DNA from: DATKJS01 sp964551995
GTDB lineage: Bacteria; Acidobacteriota; Aminicenantia; Aminicenantales; Saccharicenantaceae
Assembly (NCBI GenBank): GCA_964551995.1
Contig: CAZKFD010000032.1
Span: 251,076-315,075 of the forward strand
DNA length: 64,000 nucleotides
Direction: 5' to 3'
Below are positions 26,026 to 34,165 of this stretch, one piece after another. The position numbers and the translations under genes were made by a program. Each line of letters opens with the position of its first letter. Position 1 is the stretch's first letter. The notes beneath the pieces were generated by a model. The model made no database searches. It was not told where the DNA came from and saw only the letters and a program-made list of their open reading frames with translations.

Positions 26026-26235
26026 ATGACCGAACGGCAAGTTGTTGAATCATATAAATTGTTACCCAAACCCCCGGAAGGATCGGGTGACATGCTCAGC
26101 CTGGACATGCGATCGCGGGCAGGGTATCCGAGAGGCGTTTTGGGGCGGCATCCGCGGGCCCGGAAGAGAGGGATTTTGGACGAATTCTGCCGGATGATGG
26201 GCACGGCCCGAAAGTCAGCCCGTTTTCATCTGTAG
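26026..26235 (+). pseudogene. Possible transposase N-terminal remnant
   Basis: A 69-codon ORF in the rpoD-tRNA gap whose end (KRGILDEFCRMMGTARKSA) resembles the helix-turn-helix start of integrase-type transposases that read roughly K-x-x-ILDEFxxxTGYxRKYA. The first 35 residues are less convincing, and nothing like a DDE catalytic domain follows. If correct, it is a short relic of an insertion sequence. It may also be a chance ORF. Confidence 0.35.
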
Positions 26236-26292
26236 GAGGGAGCCTAAGGAGAAAAGGGCATACTCTGCGGGGCGGAACCAGCGCCCGCCCGC

Positions 26293-27927
26293 TCAATGGT
26301 TGTTCGTGAACGACCTGAGCTTCCGGCTGCGGCTTGGGTGCTTGAGCTTGCGCAGAGCTTTGGCCTCGATCTGGCGGATACGCTCGCGGGTGACCTTGAA
26401 CTGCTGCCCGACTTCTTCCAGCGTATGCTCGTTGCCGTCGCCGAGCCCGAACCGCATCTTGAGGACCTTGCCCTCACGTTCGGTCAGGGACTTCAGCGCC
26501 TCCTCGATCTGCTCCTTGAGGTTGATGTGGATGACGGTGTCGGGCGGAGAGGGGATGTGCTTGTCCTCGATGAAATCGCCGAGGTGGCTGTCCTCCTCCT
26601 CCCCGATCGGAGTCTCGAGGGAGATCGGCTCTTGGGCGATTTTGATGATCTTGCGGACCTTGTTCACCGGCATGTCCATCTTCTTGGCGATCTCCTCGGA
26701 GGACGGCTCGCGGCCGATTTCCTGGACGAGGGATCGCGATACGCGGATGAGCTTGTTGATCGTCTCGATCATGTGGACGGGGATGCGGATCGTCCGGGCC
26801 TGGTCGGCGATGGCCCGGGTGATGGCCTGCCGGATCCACCATGTGGCGTAGGTCGAGAACTTGTAGCCCCTCCGGTACTCGAACTTCTCGACGGCCTTCA
26901 TCAGGCCCATGTTTCCTTCCTGGATGAGGTCGAGGAACTGAAGCCCCCGGTTGCTGTATTTCTTGGCGATGGAAACGACGAGCCTCAGGTTGGCGGCCAC
27001 GAGCTCCTTTTTGGCCTGGTCGCTGATCTTCCGGCCGGCGGTGATGGCCCGGACGGCTTTGCGTAAAGCCTCCGGGTCGAGGCCGATCTCGACCGTCTGC
27101 TTCCGGAGGTCGCGGTTGACCCCCCGGAGCTTCTGCTTGAGGACGGGGTGCTCCTTCCGCTTCTTCGAAAGCGACAGGGCCAGCTCGTCCTTCGTGTCCT
27201 CGAGGTCGTTGATGGTCCTCAGCCGCTCGCGGAGCTCGTTGATGATCTGCTCCCGGCGCGATGGACGGATGTTGAGTTCCCGGATGAGACGGCTGATCAT
27301 GACCGTGATCCGTCCCCTGGTGAGGCGGCTTTTCCTCCCCGTCTTCTTCGTCTGGACCCGGTCGAGCTTCTGGCTGAACTCCCGGATCTTCTTGATCTTG
27401 GAGAGGATTTCCTTCTTTTTCTCCTCGAGCTTCCCCTCGGCGATGTCGTCCTCGCTGAGGTCGAACATCTCCTGGATGGTGAAGGGATTCTCCTTGATGC
27501 GCGACTCCAGGGCCAGGACCTCGTTGAGCACGAGCCGCGTCTTGGAGAGAGCCTTGATGATGCTCTTCTCGCCGCGCTCGATCTCCCGGGCGATGGCGAT
27601 CTCGCCCTCCCGGGTCAACAGGGAGATGTTGCCCATCTCCCGGAGGTAGAGCTTGACGGGGTCCGTCGTCCGCTCGAGGCCGTGCGTGGAGACGAGGTCG
27701 CTCTTGCGCCTCCGGGGAATCATCTCCTTCTGCTGGGCATCGAGGATCTTGATGCCATAGTTGTCCATCGAGGACAGGAAGTCGTCGAAGTCCTCCTCGG
27801 AGTCCAGGTCCTCGGTGAACGTCTTGTCGATTTCCTCGAAGAGCAGATAGCCCTGCTTCCGGCCCTTGGAGATGAGCTGGGAGATCTCGTCCTTGTGAAA
27901 CTTACTGTCGGGAGACACGCCGCGCAC
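26293..27927 (-). CDS. rpoD: Primary sigma factor RpoD
   Basis: A 544-residue housekeeping sigma-70. Region 1.1 is short (KDEISQLISKGRKQGYLLFEE); region 1.2-2 has DPVKLYLREMG, NLRLVVSIAKKY, GLQFLDLIQEGNMGLMKAVE and YKFSTYATWWIRQAI; region 4 has the VGQQFKVTRERIRQIEAKA helix-turn-helix. A charged spacer of about 120 residues lies between regions 1.2 and 2. It starts with GTG: 27927 (AAGGG 5 bp upstream) or GTG 27918 (AAGAGG 8 bp upstream) are both possible. Downstream of dnaG with a 53-bp gap, forming a macromolecular-synthesis operon without rpsU. Confidence 0.96.
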   Translation of the reverse strand: MRGVSPDSKFHKDEISQLISKGRKQGYLLFEEIDKTFTEDLDSEEDFDDFLSSMDNYGIKILDAQQKEMIPRRRKSDLVSTHGLERTTDPVKLYLREMGNISLLTREGEIAIAREIERGEKSIIKALSKTRLVLNEVLALESRIKENPFTIQEMFDLSEDDIAEGKLEEKKKEILSKIKKIREFSQKLDRVQTKKTGRKSRLTRGRITVMISRLIRELNIRPSRREQIINELRERLRTINDLEDTKDELALSLSKKRKEHPVLKQKLRGVNRDLRKQTVEIGLDPEALRKAVRAITAGRKISDQAKKELVAANLRLVVSIAKKYSNRGLQFLDLIQEGNMGLMKAVEKFEYRRGYKFSTYATWWIRQAITRAIADQARTIRIPVHMIETINKLIRVSRSLVQEIGREPSSEEIAKKMDMPVNKVRKIIKIAQEPISLETPIGEEEDSHLGDFIEDKHIPSPPDTVIHINLKEQIEEALKSLTEREGKVLKMRFGLGDGNEHTLEEVGQQFKVTRERIRQIEAKALRKLKHPSRSRKLRSFTNNH

Positions 27928-27980
27928 CTCTTCCCTTGGGGGATCCGATATGAAAAACTCTCGCCATGATCATTCCGTTC

Positions 27981-29714
27981 CTATGACAGCGACAGGATCT
28001 GCCGGGTGATGTCCTGCTTCTGGTAGAGCAGCGTCAGGACCTCCTCTTTCTCGCCGCGCTTTTCCGAGCGGGCGATCTGCTGCTGGATCTCTTTCAGCCG
28101 GTTCTGCAGGTAGAGCTTTCGGATCGATTTCAGGCAGTCCTGGGCCTCCGCGACCGACGCGGTACACGTCGGGCCCCGCTCGAACAGCGCGGCCGAGAGC
28201 TGCGTCAGGAGGGCCGGCGGCACCTTGTCCTTGAGGCCGTGGATCGTCCACTCGCGGTCGCTCTTGAAGCATTCGAGGATGTAGCGAAACGCGGGCTCAC
28301 CGAGCAGGCCATTGAAGATCTCCTCCTCGGCGTCGGCGAAGATGTAGGGAGCGACCGTCCTGTCCGCCATCAAGATCTGGAACAGGCGCTTCTCGGCCGG
28401 GCAGATCAGGCCCGCCTCCGGGGCGGCGCCGGGCTCCGGCCGTCCGCCCTCGACAAGGCCCCGCAGGATCCCCTCGCCGACCCCAAGGTAATGGCTCGCC
28501 TCCGCGAGGTACTCGCTGCGGGCGACGGCGTCGGGGACCTTCTCGATCTCCCTGACGACCGCCCGGGCGACGCGGCCCTTCTCCTCCGGGATGTTCATCC
28601 GGGCCTCCCGGCCCATGGCGTCGATCATGAACTTGAGGCCGGGAACAGCCTTCTTTTGCAGGGCCAGGTACTTCTCGGGTCCGTACTTCCTCACGAAGGC
28701 GTCGGGGTCGAGGCCCTCCGGCAGGGTCAGGACCTCGGCGTTGAGCCCCTTTTCCAGGCAGAGGGGGACGGCGCGGGCCGCGGCCGCGAGGCCGGCGCTG
28801 TCGCCGTCGTAGTTGATCACGACACGAGGGGCGAACCGCATGGCCTGCGCGACCTGGCTGGGCGTCAGCGCCGTCCCGAGCGAGGCGGCCACGTTTCCGA
28901 CGCCCGCCTGGTAAAGGGCGGAAAAATCCATATATCCCTCGACCAGGACCAGGACCCCCTGGTCCCGGATCGCATCCTTGCTGAAATTCAGGCCGTAGAG
29001 CAGTTTGCCCTTGGAATAAAGGGGCGTGTCCGGGGAGTTCAGGTACTTGGGCTCGGCGTCGACGACCGTCCGGCCGCCGAAGGCCACGAGCTTCCCCGTG
29101 AGGCTGAAGATCGGGAAGATGATCCGGCCGCGGAAGCGGTCGTAATACTCGCCCTTCTTTTTCCCCGGGAGGACCAGCCCGGCCTTTTCGATGACCGAGA
29201 CGGGGGTGCCCTTGTCCTGGAAGAACCCGAGAAGTGCGTTCCAGGAGTTGAGGGCGTAGCCGATCTTGAGCTTCTGGACGGTATCCTCGGTCAAACCCCG
29301 CTTCTTCAGGTACTCGGCCGCCTTTTCCCCTTCCCGGGTGTGGAAGAGGTTCTTGCGGAAATACCCGAGTGCCAGCTCGTTGGCTTTGAAGAGCTTGTCC
29401 TCGAGCTTGATGGCCTCGGGGCTGACCCTCTGCTCGCGGGGCATGGGGATGTGGTACCTTTCGGCGAGGTATCGCAGGGCCTCGGGGAAATTGAGGTTTT
29501 CCTTTTCCATGACCAGGGAGAAGATGTCCCCGCCGGCCCCGCAGCCGAAGCAGTGGTAGAGCTGCTTGTCCTCGTCGAGCGTGAACGACGGGGTCTTTTC
29601 GGTGTGAAACGGGCAGAGCCCGACCCATTTCCGGCCCCGCCTCTTGAGGGTCGTATACTGGGAGGCGATCTCGACGATGGAGGAAGCCTGCCTTACCTGG
29701 TCAATGATCTCCAT
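27981..29714 (-). CDS. dnaG: DNA primase
   Basis: A 577-residue primase that makes RNA primers for replication. CHC2 zinc ribbon: CPFHTEKTPSF and HCFGCGAGGD. TOPRIM core: VLVEGYMD and NYDGDSAG. C-terminal helicase-binding part is present but divergent. The start is ATG 29714 (MEIIDQVRQ): a TTG at 29741 that would extend the protein lies at or upstream of the transcription start predicted from the promoter, so it cannot be used by that transcript. First gene of the dnaG-rpoD operon. Confidence 0.95.
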   Translation of the reverse strand: MEIIDQVRQASSIVEIASQYTTLKRRGRKWVGLCPFHTEKTPSFTLDEDKQLYHCFGCGAGGDIFSLVMEKENLNFPEALRYLAERYHIPMPREQRVSPEAIKLEDKLFKANELALGYFRKNLFHTREGEKAAEYLKKRGLTEDTVQKLKIGYALNSWNALLGFFQDKGTPVSVIEKAGLVLPGKKKGEYYDRFRGRIIFPIFSLTGKLVAFGGRTVVDAEPKYLNSPDTPLYSKGKLLYGLNFSKDAIRDQGVLVLVEGYMDFSALYQAGVGNVAASLGTALTPSQVAQAMRFAPRVVINYDGDSAGLAAAARAVPLCLEKGLNAEVLTLPEGLDPDAFVRKYGPEKYLALQKKAVPGLKFMIDAMGREARMNIPEEKGRVARAVVREIEKVPDAVARSEYLAEASHYLGVGEGILRGLVEGGRPEPGAAPEAGLICPAEKRLFQILMADRTVAPYIFADAEEEIFNGLLGEPAFRYILECFKSDREWTIHGLKDKVPPALLTQLSAALFERGPTCTASVAEAQDCLKSIRKLYLQNRLKEIQQQIARSEKRGEKEEVLTLLYQKQDITRQILSLS

Positions 29715-29744
29715 ATAGCCTTGATAATCGGGGGATTCCAATAG

Positions 29745-29773
29745 AATATAGGGACGCCGAGCCCTCTTGTCAA
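29745..29773 (-). promoter_or_regulatory. Sigma-70 promoter of dnaG-rpoD
   Basis: Perfect -35 TTGACA (29773-29768), 17-bp spacer, -10 TATATT (29750-29745). Predicted start near 29738, 24 nt before the dnaG ATG. Confidence 0.87.
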
Positions 29774-29830
29774 GCCGCTTCCCGGTCCGCCGTGCGTCTT
29801 TTTGCCCGGATCGGGTATTACGGCCTAAGT

Positions 29831-29847
29831 TGAGCGCTTCGCGCTCA
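29831..29847 (-). terminator. Hairpin at the end of larB
   Basis: Perfect 7-bp stem TGAGCGC/GCGCTCA around a 3-nt loop, overlapping the larB stop codon. No U-tract follows, so termination would be factor-dependent at best. Confidence 0.4.
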
Positions 29848-30588
29848 GATATGGTTGATCGCGCTGGCCAGGCAGGCCGCGCCGAATCCGTTGTCGATGT
29901 TGACGACTCCGACCCCGCCCGGACAGGAGTTCAGCATGGCCAGGAGGGCCGCCAAGCCCTTGAAGCTTGCCCCGTACCCGATGCTCGTGGGGACGGCGAC
30001 GACCGGGACGCGGACGAGGCCGGCGATGACGCTGGGAAGGGCCCCCTCCATCCCGGCGACGGTGATGACGACCCGGGCGGTCCGGATTCTGTCGTACTGA
30101 TCGAGCAGCCGGTGGAGCCCCGCGACACCGACATCGTAGATCCGGTCCACCCGGTTGCCGAGGATCTCGGCCGTCACGGAGGCCTCCTCGGCCACGGCGA
30201 TGTCGGACGTTCCGGCCGTAATGACTGCGATCGTCCCTTTCCCCGGCGGCGGCGTCTTCTGCCGGAGCGTCAGGGTCCGCGCCACCGGGTTGTACCGCGC
30301 GCCGCGGAGCCTGGACTTGAGGCGGGCATAGGAGTCCGGTTCGAGGCGGGTGACGAGGAGGTTCGAGCCTTTCTTGATGATCTCCCGGGCGATCCGGACG
30401 ATCTGGTCCGGGGTCTTGCCCAGGCCGTAGATGATCTCGGGGTGGCCCTTGAGGACCTCGCGGTGATGGTCCACCTTGGCGAAGCCCAGGTCCTTGTAGG
30501 GATAGCCTGTCAGGGATTCGAGGGCTTGCTCGGGGGTCAGGCGCCGGCGGTAGACCTTTTCCAGGATCTCTTCGAGCGGCTTTTTCAC
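29845..30588 (-). CDS. larB: Nickel pincer cofactor biosynthesis protein LarB
   Basis: A 247-residue PurE-like carboxylase. LarB carboxylates and hydrolyses nicotinic acid adenine dinucleotide, the first step of the nickel-pincer cofactor used by lactate racemase and relatives. The N-terminal region (LTPEQALESL, DHHREVLKGHPEIIYGLGK) and the PurE-type core (VITAGTSDIAVAEEA, VGVAGLHRLL, VAGMEGALPSVIAGLV, VPTSIGYGASFKGLAALL) are all present. larC, larE and larA are not in the window, so the pathway, if active, is split. Convergent ends face the dnaG promoter. Confidence 0.93.
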   Translation of the reverse strand: MKKPLEEILEKVYRRRLTPEQALESLTGYPYKDLGFAKVDHHREVLKGHPEIIYGLGKTPDQIVRIAREIIKKGSNLLVTRLEPDSYARLKSRLRGARYNPVARTLTLRQKTPPPGKGTIAVITAGTSDIAVAEEASVTAEILGNRVDRIYDVGVAGLHRLLDQYDRIRTARVVITVAGMEGALPSVIAGLVRVPVVAVPTSIGYGASFKGLAALLAMLNSCPGGVGVVNIDNGFGAACLASAINHI

Positions 30589-30635
30589 CTCTCCATTCTA
30601 TCATAGGCGGCAAGGAGCGCCGTCCGGGCTGGTTC

Positions 30636-30664
30636 TTGTCAAAAAGGGGGAGCTGGTGTAAAAT
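30636..30664 (+). promoter_or_regulatory. Sigma-70 promoter of the TPR-glmU unit
   Basis: -35 TTGTCA (30636-30641), 17-bp spacer, -10 TAAAAT (30659-30664), 38 bp before the GTG start. Confidence 0.82.
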
Positions 30665-30701
30665 ACCCGTCACCTGAGAAGCGTCCGTAAGGGAGAAAGA
30701 C

Positions 30702-31208
30702 GTGACCGATCAACGATCAAAAAAAGACGAATACCAGAAGGCCCTGGCGGCCTTCGGCCAGGCCGTGAAAGAGTTCCACAACGGTGAGTTCGTAAAGGCC
30801 GCCGAGTCCCTGAAGATGTTCATGGAGAAATATCCGTCCGAGCGGGAGGTCGTCGACCGGGCCGCGACCTATCTCGCCATCGCCCGCAAGCGGACGAAGA
30901 GCGAAAGCGTCTCGCCGCGGAGCTTCGCGGACTACACCGGGGTCGCGATCGCCAAGATCAACCTGGGCGCCTACGAGGAGGCCGAAAAGTTCCTCGAGAA
31001 AGCCCTGGATTTTAAGGAGAACGAGGGGCTTGTCCATTACCTTCTCGCGATCGTCCGATGCCTCGCGGGCCGCCAGGACGCCGGCCTGGACGATCTCAAG
31101 AAGGCCATCCAAAAGGACAAGATGTTCTCCGTCATGGCCCAGAACGAGACCGATTTCCAGCCGCTCTGGGAAGACAAGAAGTTCAAAGTCCTCACAAGAT
31201 TGGCATGA
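30702..31208 (+). CDS. TPR-repeat protein
   Basis: A 168-residue cytoplasmic protein (no signal peptide) of TPR-like helical pairs: AFGQAVKEFHNGEFVKAAES, then AIAKINLGAYEEAEKFLEKA and the next repeat ending LDDLKKAI. Starts with GTG after a GGGAG ribosome site. The stop codon overlaps the start of glmU (ATGA), so the two proteins are translationally coupled, hinting at a functional link with the divergent GlmU. Partner unknown. Confidence 0.82.
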   Translation: MTDQRSKKDEYQKALAAFGQAVKEFHNGEFVKAAESLKMFMEKYPSEREVVDRAATYLAIARKRTKSESVSPRSFADYTGVAIAKINLGAYEEAEKFLEKALDFKENEGLVHYLLAIVRCLAGRQDAGLDDLKKAIQKDKMFSVMAQNETDFQPLWEDKKFKVLTRLA

Positions 31209-32548
31209 AGAGAACTCTCATCGTCCTCGTTCACAGGGGGAACGGGGAGGCGGGTCCCGGTTCCGCCCGCGGGGGGGGCCTCGGGATGATTCTCGGCCGG
31301 CCCGCTCTCTCCTACGTCCTGGATTCCGTTTCCCGGCTCAAGCCCCGTTCGATCGTCCTCTGCGGACGCGCCCTCTCCGCCCTGCCGGGGACCGGGCGCG
31401 GCGGGCTCAAGACGGCCGTCTCCGGGAACGTCCGGGTCTCTTTCGGTTTCTCCGGAGGCCGCGCCGCGGGCCGGCGCGCAGGGACCGTTTCGGCCCTGCT
31501 TGACGCCGCGCCCCGTCTCCGGAGCCGGGCATCCGGCGACGTCTTGGCCGTTCCCGCCGACCGGCCGCTCGTTCTGGCCGGCACGCTGAGAGGTTTCCTT
31601 TCCGCCCACAGGAGGAGTGGGTGTGCCATGTCCGTTCTGAGCTGCGGGCCCGACCCCGAGCGGGACGCGGTCGTCGCTTTTCGGGCCGGCGAATTGGCCG
31701 CGGTCCTGCCCCGTCTGGCCAGGGCAGGGAGCCGGGCCGGGCTCAGCCATCTCGCCGCGCTCCTTGCCGCCCGCGACGGCAGGGTCGGGGTGACAGAGAT
31801 CGCCGACCCCGACGAAGGCCGCAGCGTCCGGAAGCTTGCGGACCTGGCCCGCGCGGCCGGAGTCCTCCGCCTCCGGAAGTCCGAATCGCTGGCCCGCGGG
31901 GGCGTCGTCGTCCTCGACCCCGCGACGACGTGGATCGATTGGGACGTCCCGGTCGGCGCGGGGACGGTCGTCTATCCCTCGGTGGTCATCGAGGGTCCAA
32001 GCCGCGTCGGCCGCGACTGCCGGATCCACCCCCACGTCCATATCGCGTCGTCGTCCCTCGGGAACCGCGTGAAGGTCCTGGGAGCGACGGTCATCGACGA
32101 CAGCCGCGTTGAGGACGATGCCCAGGTCGGACCCTTCTCGCGCCTCCGCCCGGGGACCGTCGTCCGGGCCGGCTCGCGGGTGGGGAATTTCGTGGAGATG
32201 AAGAACACGGTCTTCGGCCCCCGCTCCAAGGCCCAGCACCTGAGCTACCTCGGCGACAGCGTCGTCGAGGAGGGCGTCAACGTCGGGGCCGGGACGATCA
32301 CCTGCAACTACGACGGCGTCCGGAAGAGCCGGACCCACATTGAGGCCGGGGCCTTCATCGGCTCCGGGACGGAGCTCGTCGCCCCCGTCCGGATCGGGAA
32401 AGGAGCCTACGTCGCGGCCGGATCGACGATCACCAGGGATGTCGCCCCGGGGAGCCTAGCCTTCGGCCGGGCCCGCCAGGTGGAGAAGCCGGGCTGGGCC
32501 CTCGAGCGCATGAAGAAGATCAGGGGAAAATCCAGCTCTCGCAAGTAG
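31205..32548 (+). CDS. glmU: GlmU-like protein: intact acetyltransferase half, degenerate uridylyltransferase half
   Basis: A 447-residue protein close to the length of GlmU (about 456), which makes UDP-GlcNAc. The C-terminal left-handed beta-helix is canonical: SRLRPGTVVRAGSRVGNFVE, KAQHLSYLGD, GVNVGAGTITCNYDGV (acetyl-CoA binding), IGSGTELVAPV and RARQVEKPGW. The N-terminal nucleotidyltransferase (1-220) aligns in outline (AGTVSALL like the GTGHA motif; a retained Asp in VPADRPL) but lacks the essential GxGTRM-x-S loop: it reads HRGNGEAGPGSARGGG. So it is probably only a glucosamine-1-phosphate acetyltransferase. The upstream extension of the frame overlaps the TPR gene and is not used. Confidence 0.85.
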   Translation: MKRTLIVLVHRGNGEAGPGSARGGGLGMILGRPALSYVLDSVSRLKPRSIVLCGRALSALPGTGRGGLKTAVSGNVRVSFGFSGGRAAGRRAGTVSALLDAAPRLRSRASGDVLAVPADRPLVLAGTLRGFLSAHRRSGCAMSVLSCGPDPERDAVVAFRAGELAAVLPRLARAGSRAGLSHLAALLAARDGRVGVTEIADPDEGRSVRKLADLARAAGVLRLRKSESLARGGVVVLDPATTWIDWDVPVGAGTVVYPSVVIEGPSRVGRDCRIHPHVHIASSSLGNRVKVLGATVIDDSRVEDDAQVGPFSRLRPGTVVRAGSRVGNFVEMKNTVFGPRSKAQHLSYLGDSVVEEGVNVGAGTITCNYDGVRKSRTHIEAGAFIGSGTELVAPVRIGKGAYVAAGSTITRDVAPGSLAFGRARQVEKPGWALERMKKIRGKSSSRK

Positions 32549-33019
32549 ACCCCGTCAGATCCTCTTTCCTGGCATTTTCGCGTTAAGGTGGCACCGGGGC
32601 CGCCGTCAGTGAGCCAAGCGGACGCCTTCAGCGTTTTTGCGGTTCATCTCGGGGGATTCCCTTCGTCGGGTCGCGGGTTTGGCCCGGCGAGCCAAACCCG
32701 CTTCGGTTACGGGCCTCGCTCTCCTCTCCCTCCGGTCGAGGATCCGTGCCCGCTCCGCCCTCCGGCAGGGAGCGGAGTCTTCGAAGCGACCATCAGAATT
32801 GCGGTGGAGCGACTCGGAGCCGCAATATTGAGAAATATCATAAACAAGTTCTTCAATAAAAAATCCCCTGCGCATCATCCTTAAAACGCTTCAGCCGTCC
32901 GGCTCCGGTGTCGCACGAATCAGTCCGACCGAGTTCATACGGTCGTAGACGGGATACGGAAAACAGCCCGCAGGAGTGTCGGGCAGGATTTCTTTCAGCA
33001 GCGAAACTGAGGCCGCAGC
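32549..33019. other. Intergenic region with a perfect stem-loop
   Basis: About 470 bp between convergent glmU and ino1. ORFs of 64-98 codons on both strands are Arg/Ser-rich and lack ribosome sites. The only clear structure is the 11-bp inverted repeat listed separately. No RNA gene was recognised. Confidence 0.6.
32673..32701. repeat. Perfect 11-bp inverted repeat
   Basis: GCGGGTTTGGC (32673-32683) and its exact complement GCCAAACCCGC (32691-32701) flank a 7-nt loop in the glmU-ino1 convergent gap. It would form a very stable hairpin on either strand and may stop transcription from both sides, although there is no U-tract. Confidence 0.6.
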
Positions 33020-34162
33020 TCAGGCCTTGGCTTTGGCCTTCGTTTTCGCTCTCTTCGCGGGTTTGCGGGCGCGCTCCTTGCGGCCGTACCTGCGGATGAA
33101 CTTCTCTGTCATCTCGCGGGCCTCGGTGTCGGTGTACTGCTTGGGCGGCGATTTCATGAAGTAGGAAGAAGGGGCGAAGAGGGCGCCGCTGATCTTGTTG
33201 TCGAGGGCCAGCTTTACGCAGCGGACCGCGTCGATGACCACACCCGCCGAGTTGGGCGAGTCCTCGACGGACAGCCGGCACTCGAGCGACGTCGGGACGT
33301 CGCCGAAGTGGCGGCTCTCGATGCGCAGGAAGCAGACCTTGTTGTCCTTCTGCCAGGGCACGTAGTCGCTCGGCCCGACGTGGACGTTCTCGGGGACAAT
33401 GTCCAACCCCCGGTTCCGGACCTGGGAGACGACGGCGTTGGTCTTAGATTTCTTTTTCGAGTCGAGCCGCTCCCGCTCGAGCATGTTCAGGAAGTCGGTG
33501 TTGCCGCCGGTGTTGAGCTGGTAGGTCCGGTCGACGAGCATGCCCCGGTCGAGATAGAGGTTGACCAGCGTCCGGTGGAGGATCGTCGCCCCGACCTGCG
33601 ACTTGATGTCGTCGCCGAGGACCGGGAGGCCGCGCTCCTCGAACCGCTTCTGCCAGTATTTCTGGCTGGCGATGAAGACCGGGATACAGTTGACGAGGCC
33701 GCAGCCGGCGTCGAGGACCTGCTCGACGTACCACTTCGTGGCCATCTCGCTCCCCACGGGGAGATAGTTGATGACGACGTCGGCCCGGGTCTCCTTGAGG
33801 CTGCCGACGATGTCCGCCGTCGGGCCGGGGGCCTTCTCGATAATCTGGGAGAGGTACTTGCCCAGCCCGTCGTGGGTCATCCCCCGCTGGACCTTGACGT
33901 TCAGGCAGGGGACGTTCGAGAACTTCGTGGTGTTGTTGGGCGGGGTGAAAATCGCTTCGCTGAGGTCCTTGCCGACCTTGTTCTTGTCGATGTCGAAGGC
34001 CGCGACAAACTCGATGTCCCGGATATGGTAGCCGCCGAGGTTGACGTGCATGACCCCGGGGACGAAGTCGTCCTCCTTGGCGTTCTTGTAATATTCCACC
34101 CCCTGGATGAGGGATGAGGCGCAGTTGCCCGCCCCGATGACGGCGACGCGGATCTTGCTCAT
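33020..34162 (-). CDS. ino1: Inositol-3-phosphate synthase (bacterial/archaeal short form)
   Basis: A 380-residue enzyme that converts glucose-6-phosphate to inositol-3-phosphate with bound NAD. NAD site: VIGAGNCASSLIQGVEYYK at residues 7-25. Core motifs follow: LPVGSEMATKWY, NCIPVFIAS, GDDIKSQVGATILHR, LNTGGNTDFLNML and SPNSAGVVIDAVRC, including the lysines expected for catalysis. The length matches the short actinobacterial and archaeal type. The last about 20 residues are a Lys/Ala/Arg tail unlike the core. It lies 3 bp downstream of a CDP-alcohol phosphatidyltransferase, which likely uses the product. Confidence 0.94.
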   Translation of the reverse strand: MSKIRVAVIGAGNCASSLIQGVEYYKNAKEDDFVPGVMHVNLGGYHIRDIEFVAAFDIDKNKVGKDLSEAIFTPPNNTTKFSNVPCLNVKVQRGMTHDGLGKYLSQIIEKAPGPTADIVGSLKETRADVVINYLPVGSEMATKWYVEQVLDAGCGLVNCIPVFIASQKYWQKRFEERGLPVLGDDIKSQVGATILHRTLVNLYLDRGMLVDRTYQLNTGGNTDFLNMLERERLDSKKKSKTNAVVSQVRNRGLDIVPENVHVGPSDYVPWQKDNKVCFLRIESRHFGDVPTSLECRLSVEDSPNSAGVVIDAVRCVKLALDNKISGALFAPSSYFMKSPPKQYTDTEAREMTEKFIRRYGRKERARKPAKRAKTKAKAKA

Positions 34163-34165
34163 GGC

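Noticed and set aside
32606..32878. ORFs of 64-98 codons on both strands in the glmU-ino1 gap
   Set aside because: Arg/Ser-rich on both strands, no ribosome site; they reflect GC-rich composition.
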